Assembly (NCBI GenBank): GCA_963727915.1
Contig: CAVSID010000004.1
Location: 1-64,000, forward strand
DNA length: 64,000 nucleotides
Reading direction: 5' to 3'
Source: CAWAND01 sp963727915
GTDB taxonomy: Bacteria; Chloroflexota; Anaerolineae; Anaerolineales; E44-bin32
Shown: positions 26,374 to 36,427 of the stretch, one piece after another
Position numbering within the stretch: the first letter of the stretch is position 1
How the letters are laid out: every line of letters begins with the position of its first letter
The notes under the pieces: model-generated
Database searches by the model: none
Told to the model about the DNA's origin: nothing
The model's input: the letters and a program-made list of their open reading frames with translations, nothing else
Made by a program: the position numbers and the translations under genes

Positions 26374-26985
26374 CTATCCGAGAAGCCGGAGCACGACGGT
26401 GATCAAGATGCTTGAAAGCTTGGCCAAGTCGGCATTGATGAAGGCAAACCCGATGGAAACCCCGAAGACGCCGATGGTGGCGATCGGCCCACGCAATTCT
26501 CGACGACGTTCTGCTGAACCCACACCCCGTTCCACTAGACGATTGTTGTGCGTCGAATAAGGCCAGACTTCGGCTGAAAGGACACCTGCCAGATTCATCG
26601 AAAGTGATTAGAAGATTGCCGCCATGCGGTTGCCGAACTCACTCAGGATCGCTGTCGGTTGGGGGATGAAGGCAACCGCCATCAGCAGGAGCAAATTGAG
26701 CAGCAACAAGTTGCTGTCACAGCGGCGGAGACAGCGGAGCTTGCGCTGATGGCTGATCCAGAACGTGCCCAAGACCAGAAAACTCACGCTGTAACCGGGG
26801 GGGGGAACGGGGCCAGATCGCCAGCAGCTCGAGCAGCAAAGCCTGATCCTTAAGATCGCCCAACCCGGGCCCCAGGTGGATGTCCAACGCAAGCAGCGTG
26901 ATAGCTATGGCGAACACGGCTTCGCTGTAAGAGATTATCCGCTCGAGGCCGATGGGATCGTCCTTGACCCTCTTCGCTTTCCCCT
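26374..26985 (-). pseudogene. TMEM175-like (DUF1211) potassium-channel family gene, broken
   Basis: Three pieces on the minus strand. The first (about 26985-26840) reads IISYSEAVFAIAITLLALDI, the hallmark first helix of TMEM175/DUF1211. The second (to 26608) reads YSVSFLVLGTFWISHQRKL and LLLLNLLLLMAVAFIPQPT, helices 2-3. A stop follows, and the third piece (26598-26374) contains ERRRELRGPIATIGVFGVSI, resembling the last helices. A frameshift, a stop and a missing middle part separate them, and no convincing start codon is visible. The family forms K+ or H+ channels. Confidence 0.6.
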
Positions 26986-27121
26986 CCGGTTCGATTCCGT
27001 TAGGGACGGTGATCGTGCACGGGGCAGCCGGTGAAGGGGCGCCAGGGTCGCCTGCCGCCAGAGCCGGCCACCATCAGCCAGCCGAGTGCTGCTCTGGGCC
27101 CGCTTGCTGCTGGCCCGAAGC

Positions 27122-27526
27122 TCAATGCCAGGCGCCCAGGATGGCCCCGAAGACGACCAGGTTGATGAGGTGGTTTCCGACCTCGATCCCCCAAGCCTTA
27201 TATCGACCGGCGAACAGTTTGTTCACCAGGCTGGTCGGCGCCACCAGGCCAAGCCAGACCAGGAAGCCAATGACAGCCCCCGATACCAAACTCGCACCGC
27301 CCAGCGCCGGCACGAGCATGGCCATGAAGACCGATTCGACCACGCTCGAGAGGATGGTGAGGATCCACATCAGCGGTGTGCCGCTGGGATCTTCGGAGTC
27401 CGACTTGCCGATCGCACGCCACCAGACTTTGAAGAACGTTCTTGGGTTGTACCAGATCGAACCGCTGATCATGCTAAACACGACACACGCCAACACCGCC
27501 AGCCAGTTCACAGATGCCAAGCTCAT
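27122..27526 (-). CDS. DUF1761-family membrane protein
   Basis: 134 residues with four membrane helices. The start MSLASVNWLAVLACVVFSMI with GSIWYNPRTFFKVWW matches the DUF1761 signature (N-W then W-Y-x-P), and the C-terminus ends AGRYKAWGIEVGNHL. The function of the family is unknown. It stands alone on the minus strand between the TMEM175 remnant and a cation-efflux-like gene. An adjacent purine-rich CAGGAGG precedes the start. Confidence 0.8.
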   Translation of the reverse strand: MSLASVNWLAVLACVVFSMISGSIWYNPRTFFKVWWRAIGKSDSEDPSGTPLMWILTILSSVVESVFMAMLVPALGGASLVSGAVIGFLVWLGLVAPTSLVNKLFAGRYKAWGIEVGNHLINLVVFGAILGAWH

Positions 27527-27705
27527 ACCTGCCTCCTCGGGCGTCTAGGGGAATCCGTCGATCACAGCTCAGTTTCTTAACCCCGGAATTGGGCGGCCGG
27601 TTCGGACTTGCTAGCTGTCAAAAATGAAAGACGGGGCGGTCGGCGTGTGAGCTGAGGGGCAGACCTTGGAGCAACATGTCACCAACGCATGGAGCGGCCG
27701 AAGGC

Positions 27706-28350
27706 TCAATCGTCATCCGAACGGGATTCGGAAATCGCATCCCACCCCTGCCAGAGCATGAAGGGCACCATTGCCAGCGCAGCCACCGGGTCGGCCCACC
27801 ACCAGCCCAGCCAGGCGTTGAGACCCAGTCCGATCAACAAAGTCGCAGAAAGATAGGCACAGAGCCAGGTCTCGAGGGCATCGGCTTCCAGCGCCCGGCT
27901 TCCCATGGCGCGCCCGGTCCGTTGTTTTAGCGTGGCAAGGGTCGGCATGGCCACAAGCGATGCGATCGCCAGCCCGATGCCAACCGGGGACCTCTCAGGG
28001 ACGGCCTGCTTGAGCAGAGCCAAACCGGCATCTGCGGTCACGTAGGCCGCCAGTATGAAGAAGGTGACGCCCACAAGTAGATGCGCACGGCGGTCCAACT
28101 CCAGCTGCTCTTCCAGCGGCGCGTCGGGCCCCGCCTTGATAAGTCGCCACAGGACCACGACGGCGGATGACACCTCGATCAGGCTGTCGGCTCCGAAGGC
28201 GATCAGTGCGGCGCTCCCCGCCACGGTGCCAGAGCCGACGGCTACGATCGCCTCGACCACATTCCAAAGCGTCGTCCCCCACTCCAGACGAAGGGCTGTG
28301 CGATGGAGTCGGGTGGCTTGTTCACGGGGCAGAAGGGGCTTGGGCACCAT
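27706..28350 (-). CDS. Cation-efflux-like (CDF-related) membrane protein
   Basis: 214 residues. The TM1-TM2 region NVVEAIVAVGSGTVAGSAAL followed by IAFGADSLIEVSSAVVVLWR is the CDF signature (A-L-x-A-D-S-x-x-E). Five to six helices are visible. The second metal-binding pair appears as EADALETWLCAYLSATLLIG with D in WADPVAALAM. There is no cytoplasmic domain, as in short CDF-like proteins. Probable divalent-metal export, substrate unknown. Confidence 0.75.
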   Translation of the reverse strand: MVPKPLLPREQATRLHRTALRLEWGTTLWNVVEAIVAVGSGTVAGSAALIAFGADSLIEVSSAVVVLWRLIKAGPDAPLEEQLELDRRAHLLVGVTFFILAAYVTADAGLALLKQAVPERSPVGIGLAIASLVAMPTLATLKQRTGRAMGSRALEADALETWLCAYLSATLLIGLGLNAWLGWWWADPVAALAMVPFMLWQGWDAISESRSDDD

Positions 28351-28490
28351 ACGCTCCGCGACACACTATGGCATCTGAGACCGGCCGGGGCTCTTTAACT
28401 CGTCTATAGAATTGTATGGGAAACACCAGTGGCAGCCAAATGTCGAGCACTCATCCACAAAGGGAGAAGATCGGTTCAAGAGCCTGGGGA

Positions 28491-29159
28491 TCACTGCGAC
28501 TCGGTGGTCGATGCGGTGCGGCGCAGACGTAAAAGGTAGCGTGTCATCTGGATCACGACCAACAGATACCACAAACCCGTGACGGGACCCGGATCAAATA
28601 GGCCAGCCTCTACCGGCGGATCGGGAAAGGTGGCCAAGTTGAACCCCAGGATGATCACCAGCCCCACCACGATCCCCAGCCACCCCAAAATTCGTCCAAA
28701 CCGCCGGTCCGTGAGCATGGCGAATCCAAAGAACGCCGTTCCCAGACCGATAAACATGTCGAAGGCCACATCCAGGCCCTGGATCACGTCCCAGATCCTG
28801 CGCACTAGGACGCCGGACAATTGCGCGTCGGCGGCGGGCGCAGTGGATTGGACTACGGCGAGCTGCACAATGATCATGGCGGTGACCAGGGCGCCAGCAA
28901 GGACGGTGAGCATGGCTCCCAACTCCGCCGGAACGGAAGGCCCGTCGCTCTGGAGAATTCTACCCAGCGCCCAACAGGCGATCGCCAACGAAGGTCCGAA
29001 AGCAGCGCCCACGATCAGGGTCAATCGGGGCGACGGCAGGGGCAGGTAGACGGCAACAGGGTAGGAGAAGCACGCGAACAGTCCGGCAATGATCCCGATG
29101 GTCAACCACTGGAGATGAACCCGACGCTTGCCCTGCTCCCCGAGTTCAAACGAAAACAT
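28491..29159 (-). CDS. DUF4386-like multi-spanning membrane protein
   Basis: 222 residues with about six hydrophobic helices (start MFSFELGEQGKRRVHLQW). The organisation, with a large loop around QSTAPAADAQLSGVLVRR and the ending LWYLLVVIQMTRYLLRLRR, resembles DUF4386-type proteins. No enzymatic motif. It is one of a cluster of unknown membrane proteins in 26-35 kb, all on the minus strand. Confidence 0.6.
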   Translation of the reverse strand: MFSFELGEQGKRRVHLQWLTIGIIAGLFACFSYPVAVYLPLPSPRLTLIVGAAFGPSLAIACWALGRILQSDGPSVPAELGAMLTVLAGALVTAMIIVQLAVVQSTAPAADAQLSGVLVRRIWDVIQGLDVAFDMFIGLGTAFFGFAMLTDRRFGRILGWLGIVVGLVIILGFNLATFPDPPVEAGLFDPGPVTGLWYLLVVIQMTRYLLRLRRTASTTESQ

Positions 29160-29513
29160 CCTTCACCTCCGCCGGATTGCTCCCCGTCAGATCCTCCTCC
29201 GGAATTGTTCCTTGCGCATCGTCGATGACATTTGCTTCTTCACCGAACTGACAATGGGCTAGGCGGAAGAATCCACCAGGGGAGAATGTCACGTTTGGCG
29301 GCATCTCAATTCCTGGGCCAGCAACCATTCCCTGTTTCGGAGGCAGGGGAGCGATCCAACCGCAACCAGAGAGTCCAGTGGTTGATGGCGGGAAAAGTCA
29401 ATTGGGCCTGCCGAAGCCTACGCCGAAAGCTTATTTGACTCGCGGCTCAGCCTAAAATCATCGCGTACCGTCCGTATCCGCGCGGATGCAAGAGTTGACA
29501 CAACTGTCGGCCG
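29160..29513. other. Intergenic stretch
   Basis: About 350 bases between two membrane protein genes; only short open frames without family resemblance. Confidence 0.5.
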
Positions 29514-30173
29514 TCAACCCCCAGCGTGCGCGGGCTCAGACGCCAGCGTGTTGTCCTTCGAGTTGAGCCGCACAAGCACGGCACCGGTGATGGCACCGTT
29601 CACCAAGAGCATCAGCCCTCCAAAGATGACTGTGGCCGAGACTTTAGCCACCGCGTCGCCCCCCGTGACGTTCAGAAAATTGAAGGCCGCCTCTCCCAGA
29701 ACCCGCCCCGCGAAAGGGCCAAAGCCCAGGCCAACAATGTTCGCCACCCACCACCAGCCTGCGCCCGACCTTGATCGACGCAGAATCCACCATTGTCCCG
29801 ATCCCACGCCAGCCCCCAGGCAAGCGCCCCCCACCAGCAGAGCGAGTCCAAAGCCACCCATCGCCCCCGCCATGTTCCCCACCAGCAGACCCGATAGGCC
29901 ACCCACCGCGCCGCCAACCGTGCTCGAACGCACCCAGTTTGCGAGTTGAGGCCATACCTGGCGCAGCACGTGTCTCTGAGCAATGCCCAAGGAAGCTCCT
30001 AAGACTGCCCCGCCAGCCAACGAGACGATGACCTGCAGGACGGGGACCAGGTTTTCAGCCAATCCAACCACCAACGGAAAATAGACCCCAAACCCAATGG
30101 CCAATCCCAGTCCATTGGCCAGAAGCCAGACGAACCATAGACGCCAACCCCGCTTCGAGTCGTCAATCCGCAT
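29514..30173 (-). CDS. Glycine-rich multi-spanning membrane protein, unknown
   Basis: 219 residues from ATG 30173, chosen over 30251 because GGGAGG precedes it. It has about six helices, with long Gly/Ala-rich segments (GGAVGGLSGLLVGNMAGAMGG). A QxxWLxR-like motif, QRHVLRQVWP and QWWILRRSR, occurs twice and suggests an internal duplication, as in small uncharacterised bacterial membrane proteins. No function assigned. Confidence 0.65.
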   Translation of the reverse strand: MRIDDSKRGWRLWFVWLLANGLGLAIGFGVYFPLVVGLAENLVPVLQVIVSLAGGAVLGASLGIAQRHVLRQVWPQLANWVRSSTVGGAVGGLSGLLVGNMAGAMGGFGLALLVGGACLGAGVGSGQWWILRRSRSGAGWWWVANIVGLGFGPFAGRVLGEAAFNFLNVTGGDAVAKVSATVIFGGLMLLVNGAITGAVLVRLNSKDNTLASEPAHAGG

Positions 30174-30260
30174 GCTTTTCTCCTCCCGTGACAGGATCTC
30201 GCATCCCCTCTTGATAGCCCAAAGCTCTTGACAAAGGTGGTCCAGAGGCACACGGCCCTT

Positions 30261-30966
30261 TTACTCGGCTCTGATCGCCTCCGGTGGCACAAATTTCCGG
30301 GCAGCATGGTCCGAACCTTCAGATCCGGGCCCCGCCATCCAGCCAGCCACGCCAAGGGCACCGGTACCAAAGAAGATGAATGCCGGGATCGGTGCAGCCA
30401 CCGCCCACGCGATCAGGCCGATCAAACCGGCGGAGAAGAACAACCATCCCAGCCAGCCGGGGTTGGCTCTTCGAAATCAAGGCAACGCCGAATAAGGCGA
30501 TCGACAGGTACGCAAGCAGATGGGTGAGCTGCTCCAGACCTGATTGGAAGCGGATGAGCATCTGCGCCAGTTCGCCGCCTGGATCGATGTGCTGGACCGA
30601 CGCCCAGGTGAAGATCTTGATATTGATGGTCCGATTAATCGCGGAACTGGTTGCGCCGATGGCGAAAGCGACCACACCCATCATCGCCCATGGTCGAGCG
30701 CGGCCGGGAAATCCCAGGCTGAACGGCACCAGCCCAAGGGCGGTGATCAGTCCAGCAGCCATGAACATCCCGTTGGCCCAAGCGTAGGCCGTGGGATTGC
30801 CGGCGATCGCGGCGGCAGCTAACTGCGGATCATCCGTCCAGGGCGCCTGGCTCAAAGATGGGGACAAGAACGGGATGGCGGCGCCCACCATCATGGTAAG
30901 CGTCCCCAAGACCAACAATCCCCCGCCCAGGCGGGTCGCCTCCTGCAAATTCGTCGTTGGGCTCAT
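30261..30966 (-). pseudogene. Multi-spanning membrane protein with one frameshift
   Basis: ATG 30966 (MSPTTNLQEATRLGGGLLVL) opens a protein with about six helices. The frame is lost near 30455 after KSQPRLAG; the next frame continues with LFFSAGLIGLIAWAVAAPIP and ends at 30261. The joined protein is about 235 residues and resembles DUF4386-like proteins. Unknown function. The same small shift problem is seen in several neighbours. Confidence 0.6.
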
Positions 30967-31114
30967 AAATGCAGTCTCCTTTGGCCAGATCATAGGCTGG
31001 CAGCAACGAGGGCGGGGCAAAGATGGAACAGGCGGTGTCGCAGTCCGCGGAGCACAGCCGTGGGTGGGCCCGCATCAAGTCACTGTCAGGCGGCCGGGCA
31101 TCGCGTTTGCCTGG

Positions 31115-31525
31115 TCACGCGGACGGAGGCTTGGACCCTCTAGGACCACCAAGTTGACTCAACAACGATGCGGCCGCCAAACCCCCGGACACCGTGGTGA
31201 CCCCGAACATGATGTCCTCAACCAGATGGTCGCCGAACAGGAACAGCGAGGCGATACCGAAGAAGAAAAAGCATATCAGCGCATATGTGAACAGCACAAA
31301 GCGCGCACCCAAGCTACCTCCTTCGAAGGCCAAGGCTGCCCACACCCAGCCTCCGATGATGGCCGTGTAGCCGACAAGCCAGAGGAGTACAAACTGATTG
31401 CCTAGTGTGTTGTAATCCTGTCCCAGAATGAAATGTGTGTCGTACAGAGCTCGAAACACCAGGCTGAGCAAAGCCGCGAACGATAGGATCAATGCAGCGG
31501 TTTGCGACTGCAACCAGGTTCTCAT
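31115..31525 (-). CDS. Small membrane protein, unknown
   Basis: 136 residues, four helices: ALILSFAALLSLVFRALYDT, VLLWLVGYTAIIGGWVWAAL, VLFTYALICFFFFGIASLFL and VTTVSGGLAAASLLSQL. No family recognised. Its start is followed by a charged gap and its end by a Pro/Ser tail. Probably a genuine gene because the hydrophobic pattern is regular. Confidence 0.6.
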   Translation of the reverse strand: MRTWLQSQTAALILSFAALLSLVFRALYDTHFILGQDYNTLGNQFVLLWLVGYTAIIGGWVWAALAFEGGSLGARFVLFTYALICFFFFGIASLFLFGDHLVEDIMFGVTTVSGGLAAASLLSQLGGPRGSKPPSA

Positions 31526-32244
31526 CCTGCCTCCTCATCTGAACCCAGCGTGGGGCGGGCCCGATCAGGCACTCCGAGGGCAGCTGTCCGCCGGTCGATC
31601 CCTTTCCCCTCGATCTCCATGACCATTGTCGGCGCGGTCCACGAGATTTGGCGCGGGAAGCATGCCCCTCATGCGCGGGAGCTTCTCCCGTCCGGATGGG
31701 TGTAATGGCATCGTCGAGGCCTTCTGCGTGTCCACAAGGTGTCTAGCCACCCGGAAAGGGGGGTTAGCCTCAGCGGGTGGCGGAGCTGCCTTTCATCGGC
31801 GACTCCGGCACCACCGGCAGAAAACAAAACCACTGTGCCGACCAACCCAAATGACCCCGCCGACCACGGGCCTTGGCCCGTAGATAAGCATCCCCCTCAT
31901 CCTTGCCGCCCGCCTGTTGGAGAGTCCGGGATGCCACAGAATGAGGGTCGCCAGTGAAGACGCAACGAGGGCTCGTTGGGAAACATGCGCCGCGCTGAGC
32001 TAAATATAGCCAGCTTTCGGGTTGCAGGTCTAGAGCGATGGGAGGCTTTGGAGACAGTTAACTGGTTCGTGTGTCAGGCTCGGGGCGGGGCGCCAGACGA
32101 AGGGCCCGCCGACATTCGCGCATTCATCTCAATGTGAGCGAGCCTCCTGATCCAACCTGACAATTCATCGGCTCGCAGAGGCCTTCGGCCACCTTACCCG
32201 TTCATGGACCGCCAGACCAGGGACCCAGCAGGATGATGCGCTTA
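31526..32244. other. Gene-free stretch
   Basis: About 720 bases. Only short open frames on both strands without recognisable products, and no clear repeat. Confidence 0.5.
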
Positions 32245-32625
32245 TCAGGCCTGAGAAAAGCCACGCCCCTCCTGGATGAATTCAAGCCGGTTGCCAAACG
32301 GGTCCTTCGCATAGAAACGGGCCACAGTTGGCAGCGCGCCGTCCCTGGAAAGCTCGACCCCAGCGTTAAGGAGCCTGTCATACAGGGCATCCAGGCCGGC
32401 GACGAGGAACGCCGGATGGGCTTTGGTGGCGGGCTTGAACTCCTCCTGTACGCCGAGGTGGACGATGACGGGCCCGGAGCCGAACCAGCAACCCCCACGT
32501 GATGCCAGCGGCTCAGGCTTCCGTACCTCAGCCAAGCCGAGCAAGTGGCCATAGAAAGCACGCGCCTGGGGCTCCCCTCCGGGCGGCATGGCCAACAAGA
32601 CATGATCGATACCAAGAAGATGCAT
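32245..32625 (-). CDS. VOC-family glyoxalase/dioxygenase-like protein
   Basis: 126 residues from ATG 32625 (MHLLGIDHVLLAMPPGG). One vicinal-oxygen-chelate fold: H8 in GIDHVLLAM, FYGHLLGL, and the closing FYAKDPFGNRLEFIQ with Glu as metal ligand. Single-domain VOC proteins act as glyoxalases, bleomycin-type resistance binders or isomerases; the substrate cannot be told. Alone on the minus strand before a LysE gene. Confidence 0.85.
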   Translation of the reverse strand: MHLLGIDHVLLAMPPGGEPQARAFYGHLLGLAEVRKPEPLASRGGCWFGSGPVIVHLGVQEEFKPATKAHPAFLVAGLDALYDRLLNAGVELSRDGALPTVARFYAKDPFGNRLEFIQEGRGFSQA

Positions 32626-32724
32626 ACACCACCTCATGCTTCGCTCGGCTGCCAAAGCCCGTGCATTCCCTACGCGGATTATGGCGGCTCCGTCCGATCA
32701 CGAGCGGTACCTTGAGCAGCGCTT

Positions 32725-33363
32725 TCAGATGATTGCGACGAGCATCGCCCTCACGCCCAGGCCAACCACCAAGAGGTTTCCGATGACCGTGGCCAGAATA
32801 CGGAATCGCGGCGTAAGGCGTCGGCCGGCGAGCCCGCCCAGCCCCGCCAAAAAACTCTGCCAGCTTAGCGACGCCAGACCCGCCCCGGCCACGAAGGCGA
32901 TGCTGGTGACGGGGGAATTGACGATTCCCGCCGTCCCCCTGCCGATGATGAAGGCCGTGAAATACACCACGGTGAGTGGGTTGACCAACGTAATGCCGAC
33001 AAAGCGCATATACATCTTGACCGGCGAACGGGCCTCAGGCTCGCCGGCCAGGTCACCGGTGCGCCTGCGGATACCGATCAACCCCACCGCTCCCAGCCCC
33101 ATCAGGACCAGCCCACTCCCGACGCGCAGCGGGACGTTGATCGGCTCGAGCAGCGCTGCCAGGGCGGCGCCAGCTACGGCGGCGAGCAGGGCGTAGGTGA
33201 AATCGGCCGTGGCGGCGCCAGCGCCGGCCATGAAACCGGTGGGGAATCCACAGGCGATGGCTGTGTTGACGATCAGAATGGCCACGGCGCCCACGGGTAT
33301 GGCAATACCGTAGCCCGCCAGCGCACCTTCGATAAATGCCGTCCAGCTTGTGCCCATCGTCAT
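32725..33363 (-). CDS. LysE-family amino-acid or metabolite exporter
   Basis: 212 residues with six membrane helices. Motifs: GYGIAIPVGAVAILIVNTAI (the family's PGP-like start, here IPVGA) and GFMAGAGAATADFTYALLAA, plus a conserved NPLTVVYF helix. Members export Lys, Arg, homoserine, leucine and others. Upstream AAGGAATGACG is a plausible ribosome site. No regulator adjacent. Confidence 0.85.
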   Translation of the reverse strand: MTMGTSWTAFIEGALAGYGIAIPVGAVAILIVNTAIACGFPTGFMAGAGAATADFTYALLAAVAGAALAALLEPINVPLRVGSGLVLMGLGAVGLIGIRRRTGDLAGEPEARSPVKMYMRFVGITLVNPLTVVYFTAFIIGRGTAGIVNSPVTSIAFVAGAGLASLSWQSFLAGLGGLAGRRLTPRFRILATVIGNLLVVGLGVRAMLVAII

Positions 33364-33733
33364 TCCTTGCGTTGCGCGCCGTATTGGCGTTGGTCGGTCC
33401 CCACCCGATCCGCCGGACGGCGACCGGAGCTTGTTCTCAGCCGACCGGATGAGCCGCCCGGATCTTCACAGGTGCGGCCCCGGTTGGGACACAGGGAGGT
33501 CTCGGCCGCCCGACTCTCGGCGCATGGATTCTCTCACACATCCGCCTGGGGGTTGTCGGCCAGGCATCAAAGAACGACAACCAGCACGTGATGGCAATCG
33601 CAAAGATGGCATCGCTGAAAAAGACCAGCCGCTCAAGGTCTAAGGTCTTGCCTTGATCATGAATGCCTGTGTCAGCTTACCGCGACAGGGGGGCCATTCG
33701 CGCTCGATTGACTCATTTCGGAGTCGTCCCGCC
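33364..33733. other. Gene-free stretch
   Basis: About 370 bases without a recognisable gene or repeat. Confidence 0.5.
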
Positions 33734-34306
33734 TCAATCCGCCGACACCGAACGATAGGGCACGGCCCCCATGCCCAGGGCGGCGGACTGCACCGCGGCG
33801 GCCACACTTGCGAATGTCCCCGGCTGGTGCTCCAGCAGTACGTCCACGGCGATGAAGTCGCGGGTCGGGTCGATGGCCGCCCCATGTGCCGGGGCGAAGT
33901 AGAAGAGGTACATGAAGGCAGCCTGTGTCTGCCAGGTCACAGCTTGGAGCCGGATGAAGTCGCCCTGATTGTTGAGGACGATGCATGGCAGGGCCCCATC
34001 CACCGGCACAAACGGTTGGGCGCATGTTTGCAGGCTGCCGTTAGGATTGGTTGGATCGGGGCTAGAGATTACCTGCCCCGTGACCGGGAAAGGCGATTCA
34101 AGCCCACCACCCTGCTCCAGGGCAGTGACCAGCGCCTGCGTCAGGTCCGAGGTGGCCTGGCGTGCGTTGGATACCTTGACGGGCAAGACGAATTGCGTCG
34201 ATGAGCCGGAGGGTGCAGGACCGCAGCCGGTGAGCAGCCCGAGGCAGACCAGCGCCGTGCCGCCCAACCGCAACATTCCGAGTTGTCGCCGGGATGGCTG
34301 GATCAC
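33734..34306 (-). CDS. Lipoprotein of unknown function
   Basis: 190 residues with a signal peptide (LRLGGTALVCLGLLTGCG) and lipobox LTGC. Two further Cys (in QTCAQPF and LPCIVLN) may form a disulfide. Mixed alpha/beta sequence without a known family. Its start overlaps the stop of the small upstream gene by four bases, so the pair is co-translated. Confidence 0.65.
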   Translation of the reverse strand: MIQPSRRQLGMLRLGGTALVCLGLLTGCGPAPSGSSTQFVLPVKVSNARQATSDLTQALVTALEQGGGLESPFPVTGQVISSPDPTNPNGSLQTCAQPFVPVDGALPCIVLNNQGDFIRLQAVTWQTQAAFMYLFYFAPAHGAAIDPTRDFIAVDVLLEHQPGTFASVAAAVQSAALGMGAVPYRSVSAD

Positions 34307-34491
34307 AACCCATCATCCGATTCCGACTCGCCGATTCGCCCGCTGTTGGAGTCCCGATGGGAGAGCGCCTTCCCGGGCTTGCGGATACGGCGCCGCTTTC
34401 CGGTTTGACGCATGCTGGCCAGCATAAGGAGCGTCAGCCCCCCGAACACAACCGGCAGCAGAACGATCGCCGTCACCATCATGGTGTTCAC
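34303..34491 (-). CDS. Small single-span membrane protein
   Basis: 62 residues: a membrane helix (TAIVLLPVVFGGLTLLMLAS) followed by a basic then acidic tail. It is real enough to call because it is coupled to the lipoprotein by a four-base overlap and has the regular helix-plus-positive-tail pattern. No family known. Confidence 0.5.
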   Translation of the reverse strand: MNTMMVTAIVLLPVVFGGLTLLMLASMRQTGKRRRIRKPGKALSHRDSNSGRIGESESDDGL

Positions 34492-34732
34492 TGCTCTGGT
34501 ATCTCCCGTCGCTCACAAACGGCCCGTCGGACCTGAACTTGACCCCAACGCCCCTCTGAGAATGAAGCCGCCATAGCGCAGGTTGTCCTTGATTATGGGT
34601 TGGAATCTGGCTTTGTCCAGGCCCGGCGGCCGTCGCCCTGACCGGTCGCCCAGACACACTCGGAATTCAGGGGGTTTGTGAAATCCTTCACAAGTAGGTC
34701 GGCGATGCTGGCCGAGACGAGGGGGTGCCCTT

Positions 34733-35143
34733 CTAGCGTCGATCCAGCCGGTGGGCCAGCAGCCAGGCTGTCAGAAGCGACCAGGCCGCCCCGGCCGGGA
34801 GGCCGACTAGCGTCAGGAGGGCGCCCAGCAGAGCGGCCCGAGGGCGCTCCGCCTCGGCCATCGGCAACAAGATCAGCAGGACACCCGTCAGTAGGAGTCC
34901 CTGTAACAAGCCAAGCACTGCGCCGGCCGCCGCCGCCTCTTGATAGCGCGTGTGGCGTGTCTGGCTGGTCGAGTTGTTCATGACCAGCAATCCGACCCGC
35001 GCCGCGATCAGCCAGGCCAGGGGCGTGACGCACACCACGCCGGGATAGCCCGCCCAGCTGACCAGCACGACTGCCGCCAGCCAGGGCAAGAACTGGGTGG
35101 CGGGTGTCACCAATACGGAGCGGAGGTCCCACTTGGAAGACAC
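34733..35143 (-). CDS. Membrane protein at the end of the MacB operon
   Basis: 136 residues with four hydrophobic segments (for example FLPWLAAVVLVSWAGYPGVV and LLQGLLLTGVLLILLPMAEA). It lies about 50 bases after the adaptor gene on the same strand and may belong to that operon. No family known. Confidence 0.6.
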   Translation of the reverse strand: MSSKWDLRSVLVTPATQFLPWLAAVVLVSWAGYPGVVCVTPLAWLIAARVGLLVMNNSTSQTRHTRYQEAAAAGAVLGLLQGLLLTGVLLILLPMAEAERPRAALLGALLTLVGLPAGAAWSLLTAWLLAHRLDRR

Positions 35144-35191
35144 AGAGGCACGGGGCCCGGAACCGGGCGACGGCCCGGCGGTCAGCGCCTG

Positions 35192-36424
35192 TTAGCCCCC
35201 GCCCAGGAACTGAACGTCGACGCTCATCCCGGGCCTCAGGCCGTCCGGCATAGAGGTCAGATCCAACGTTGTCTGGTAGACGACATCGCCCCCGAGGGTA
35301 TCCGCCAGCGGCGAAATCTCGCGCACGGTGGCCTCAGCCGTGGTGTTCAGGGCTTTGATGCGCACGGTGGCCGATTGGCCCACGTGCACGGCAGGCACGT
35401 CTCTTTCGCTCAAGTCGGTAGTCTCCACCCTCAGTCGGCCCAAATCGGCGATCGCCATCACCCCCTGGCCCGGCGACACCCACTCTCCGGCCCGAGCAAG
35501 AACTTTGCCCACCGTGCCTGCGAAGGGAGCCTTCAGCTCCAATTGGTCCAGCTGTGCGCGGGCCGCAGCCGCCTGATCCTGGGCACTGGCGAGTTGACCG
35601 CTCAGCACGGCAACTTGGTCCGGGTCCGGCCCACTCTGCAGTTTGTCCACGCGTTGTTGCGCTTCGTCGACCTTGGCCTGGGCTACCGCCACGGCAGCGT
35701 CGAGCTGGGACTGTTGAAGCTCCGTCGGCTGTCCCTTGTACCAGTTCACCGTTCGCAGGGCGGAGTTGTAGGCAGCCTGAGCGTTAGCATATTCGGCCAG
35801 GGCGGCCGCCCGGCGGGGGTCATCGCTCGGATCGTTCGCATGGTGGTCGTAGTCAGATTTGGCCCTGTCCAATTCTTCCTTGGCCAGAACGAGCTTGGCC
35901 TCGGCACTCTCAACGGTCAGAGTGCTGGCTCGGTAACCGGGCTGGTTAACCGTGCGGTCATAGTCGGCAATCCTGAGCTCGTCTTTGGCCGCCGCCAAAT
36001 CCGACTGGGCCTGGGCAAGGGCCAGCTTCCAGCTGGGATCGGAGGTGAAATCATCCAGTGCCTGCTGCGCCTTGAGCACGCTGAGATCGGCTTCGGAAAC
36101 GGCCGCCTGCAGCGCCTCCCCGCCCGACAGCCGGGCGAGTGTCTGCCCCTCCTGCACGTTGTCACCGACACGCACCGTTACCTGGTCAATCTGACCCGCC
36201 ACGGCAAATGCCAGCTGCGCCTCCTGAGCCGGGACGACGATACCGGAAGCCGAGACGCCGCCGGGGGTCAGCGCTTGGGGCGCGCCGGTCGCCTGAGCCT
36301 GGGGAGCGCCATTGGATTCGAGGACGACGGTGGGCAGCGGTTGATTGCCGCCAGACGATCCGCTGCAGCCGACAAGCATGAGCGCCGAAACGATCACCCA
36401 TGCGACACGCGCGTTCATAGTCAA
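35192..36424 (-). CDS. Periplasmic/extracellular adaptor of an ABC exporter (HlyD/MacA-like)
   Basis: 410 residues (start at 36424, or ATG 36418). Signal with lipobox LVGCSG. Domain order: Ser-rich linker; lipoyl-type half (PAQEAQLAFAVAGQIDQVTV and VQEGQTLARLSGGEALQAAV); a long alpha-helical hairpin at about 110-300, rich in Ala/Gln/Asp; the second lipoyl half; then a beta-barrel (APFAGTVGKVLARAGEWVSP then LRVETTDLSERDVPAVHVG). This is a MacA/HlyD-like adaptor. It lies directly after the ATPase (three bases apart), completing a MacB-like tripartite pump operon. Confidence 0.88.
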   Translation of the reverse strand: MTMNARVAWVIVSALMLVGCSGSSGGNQPLPTVVLESNGAPQAQATGAPQALTPGGVSASGIVVPAQEAQLAFAVAGQIDQVTVRVGDNVQEGQTLARLSGGEALQAAVSEADLSVLKAQQALDDFTSDPSWKLALAQAQSDLAAAKDELRIADYDRTVNQPGYRASTLTVESAEAKLVLAKEELDRAKSDYDHHANDPSDDPRRAAALAEYANAQAAYNSALRTVNWYKGQPTELQQSQLDAAVAVAQAKVDEAQQRVDKLQSGPDPDQVAVLSGQLASAQDQAAAARAQLDQLELKAPFAGTVGKVLARAGEWVSPGQGVMAIADLGRLRVETTDLSERDVPAVHVGQSATVRIKALNTTAEATVREISPLADTLGGDVVYQTTLDLTSMPDGLRPGMSVDVQFLGGG

Positions 36425-36427
36425 CTC

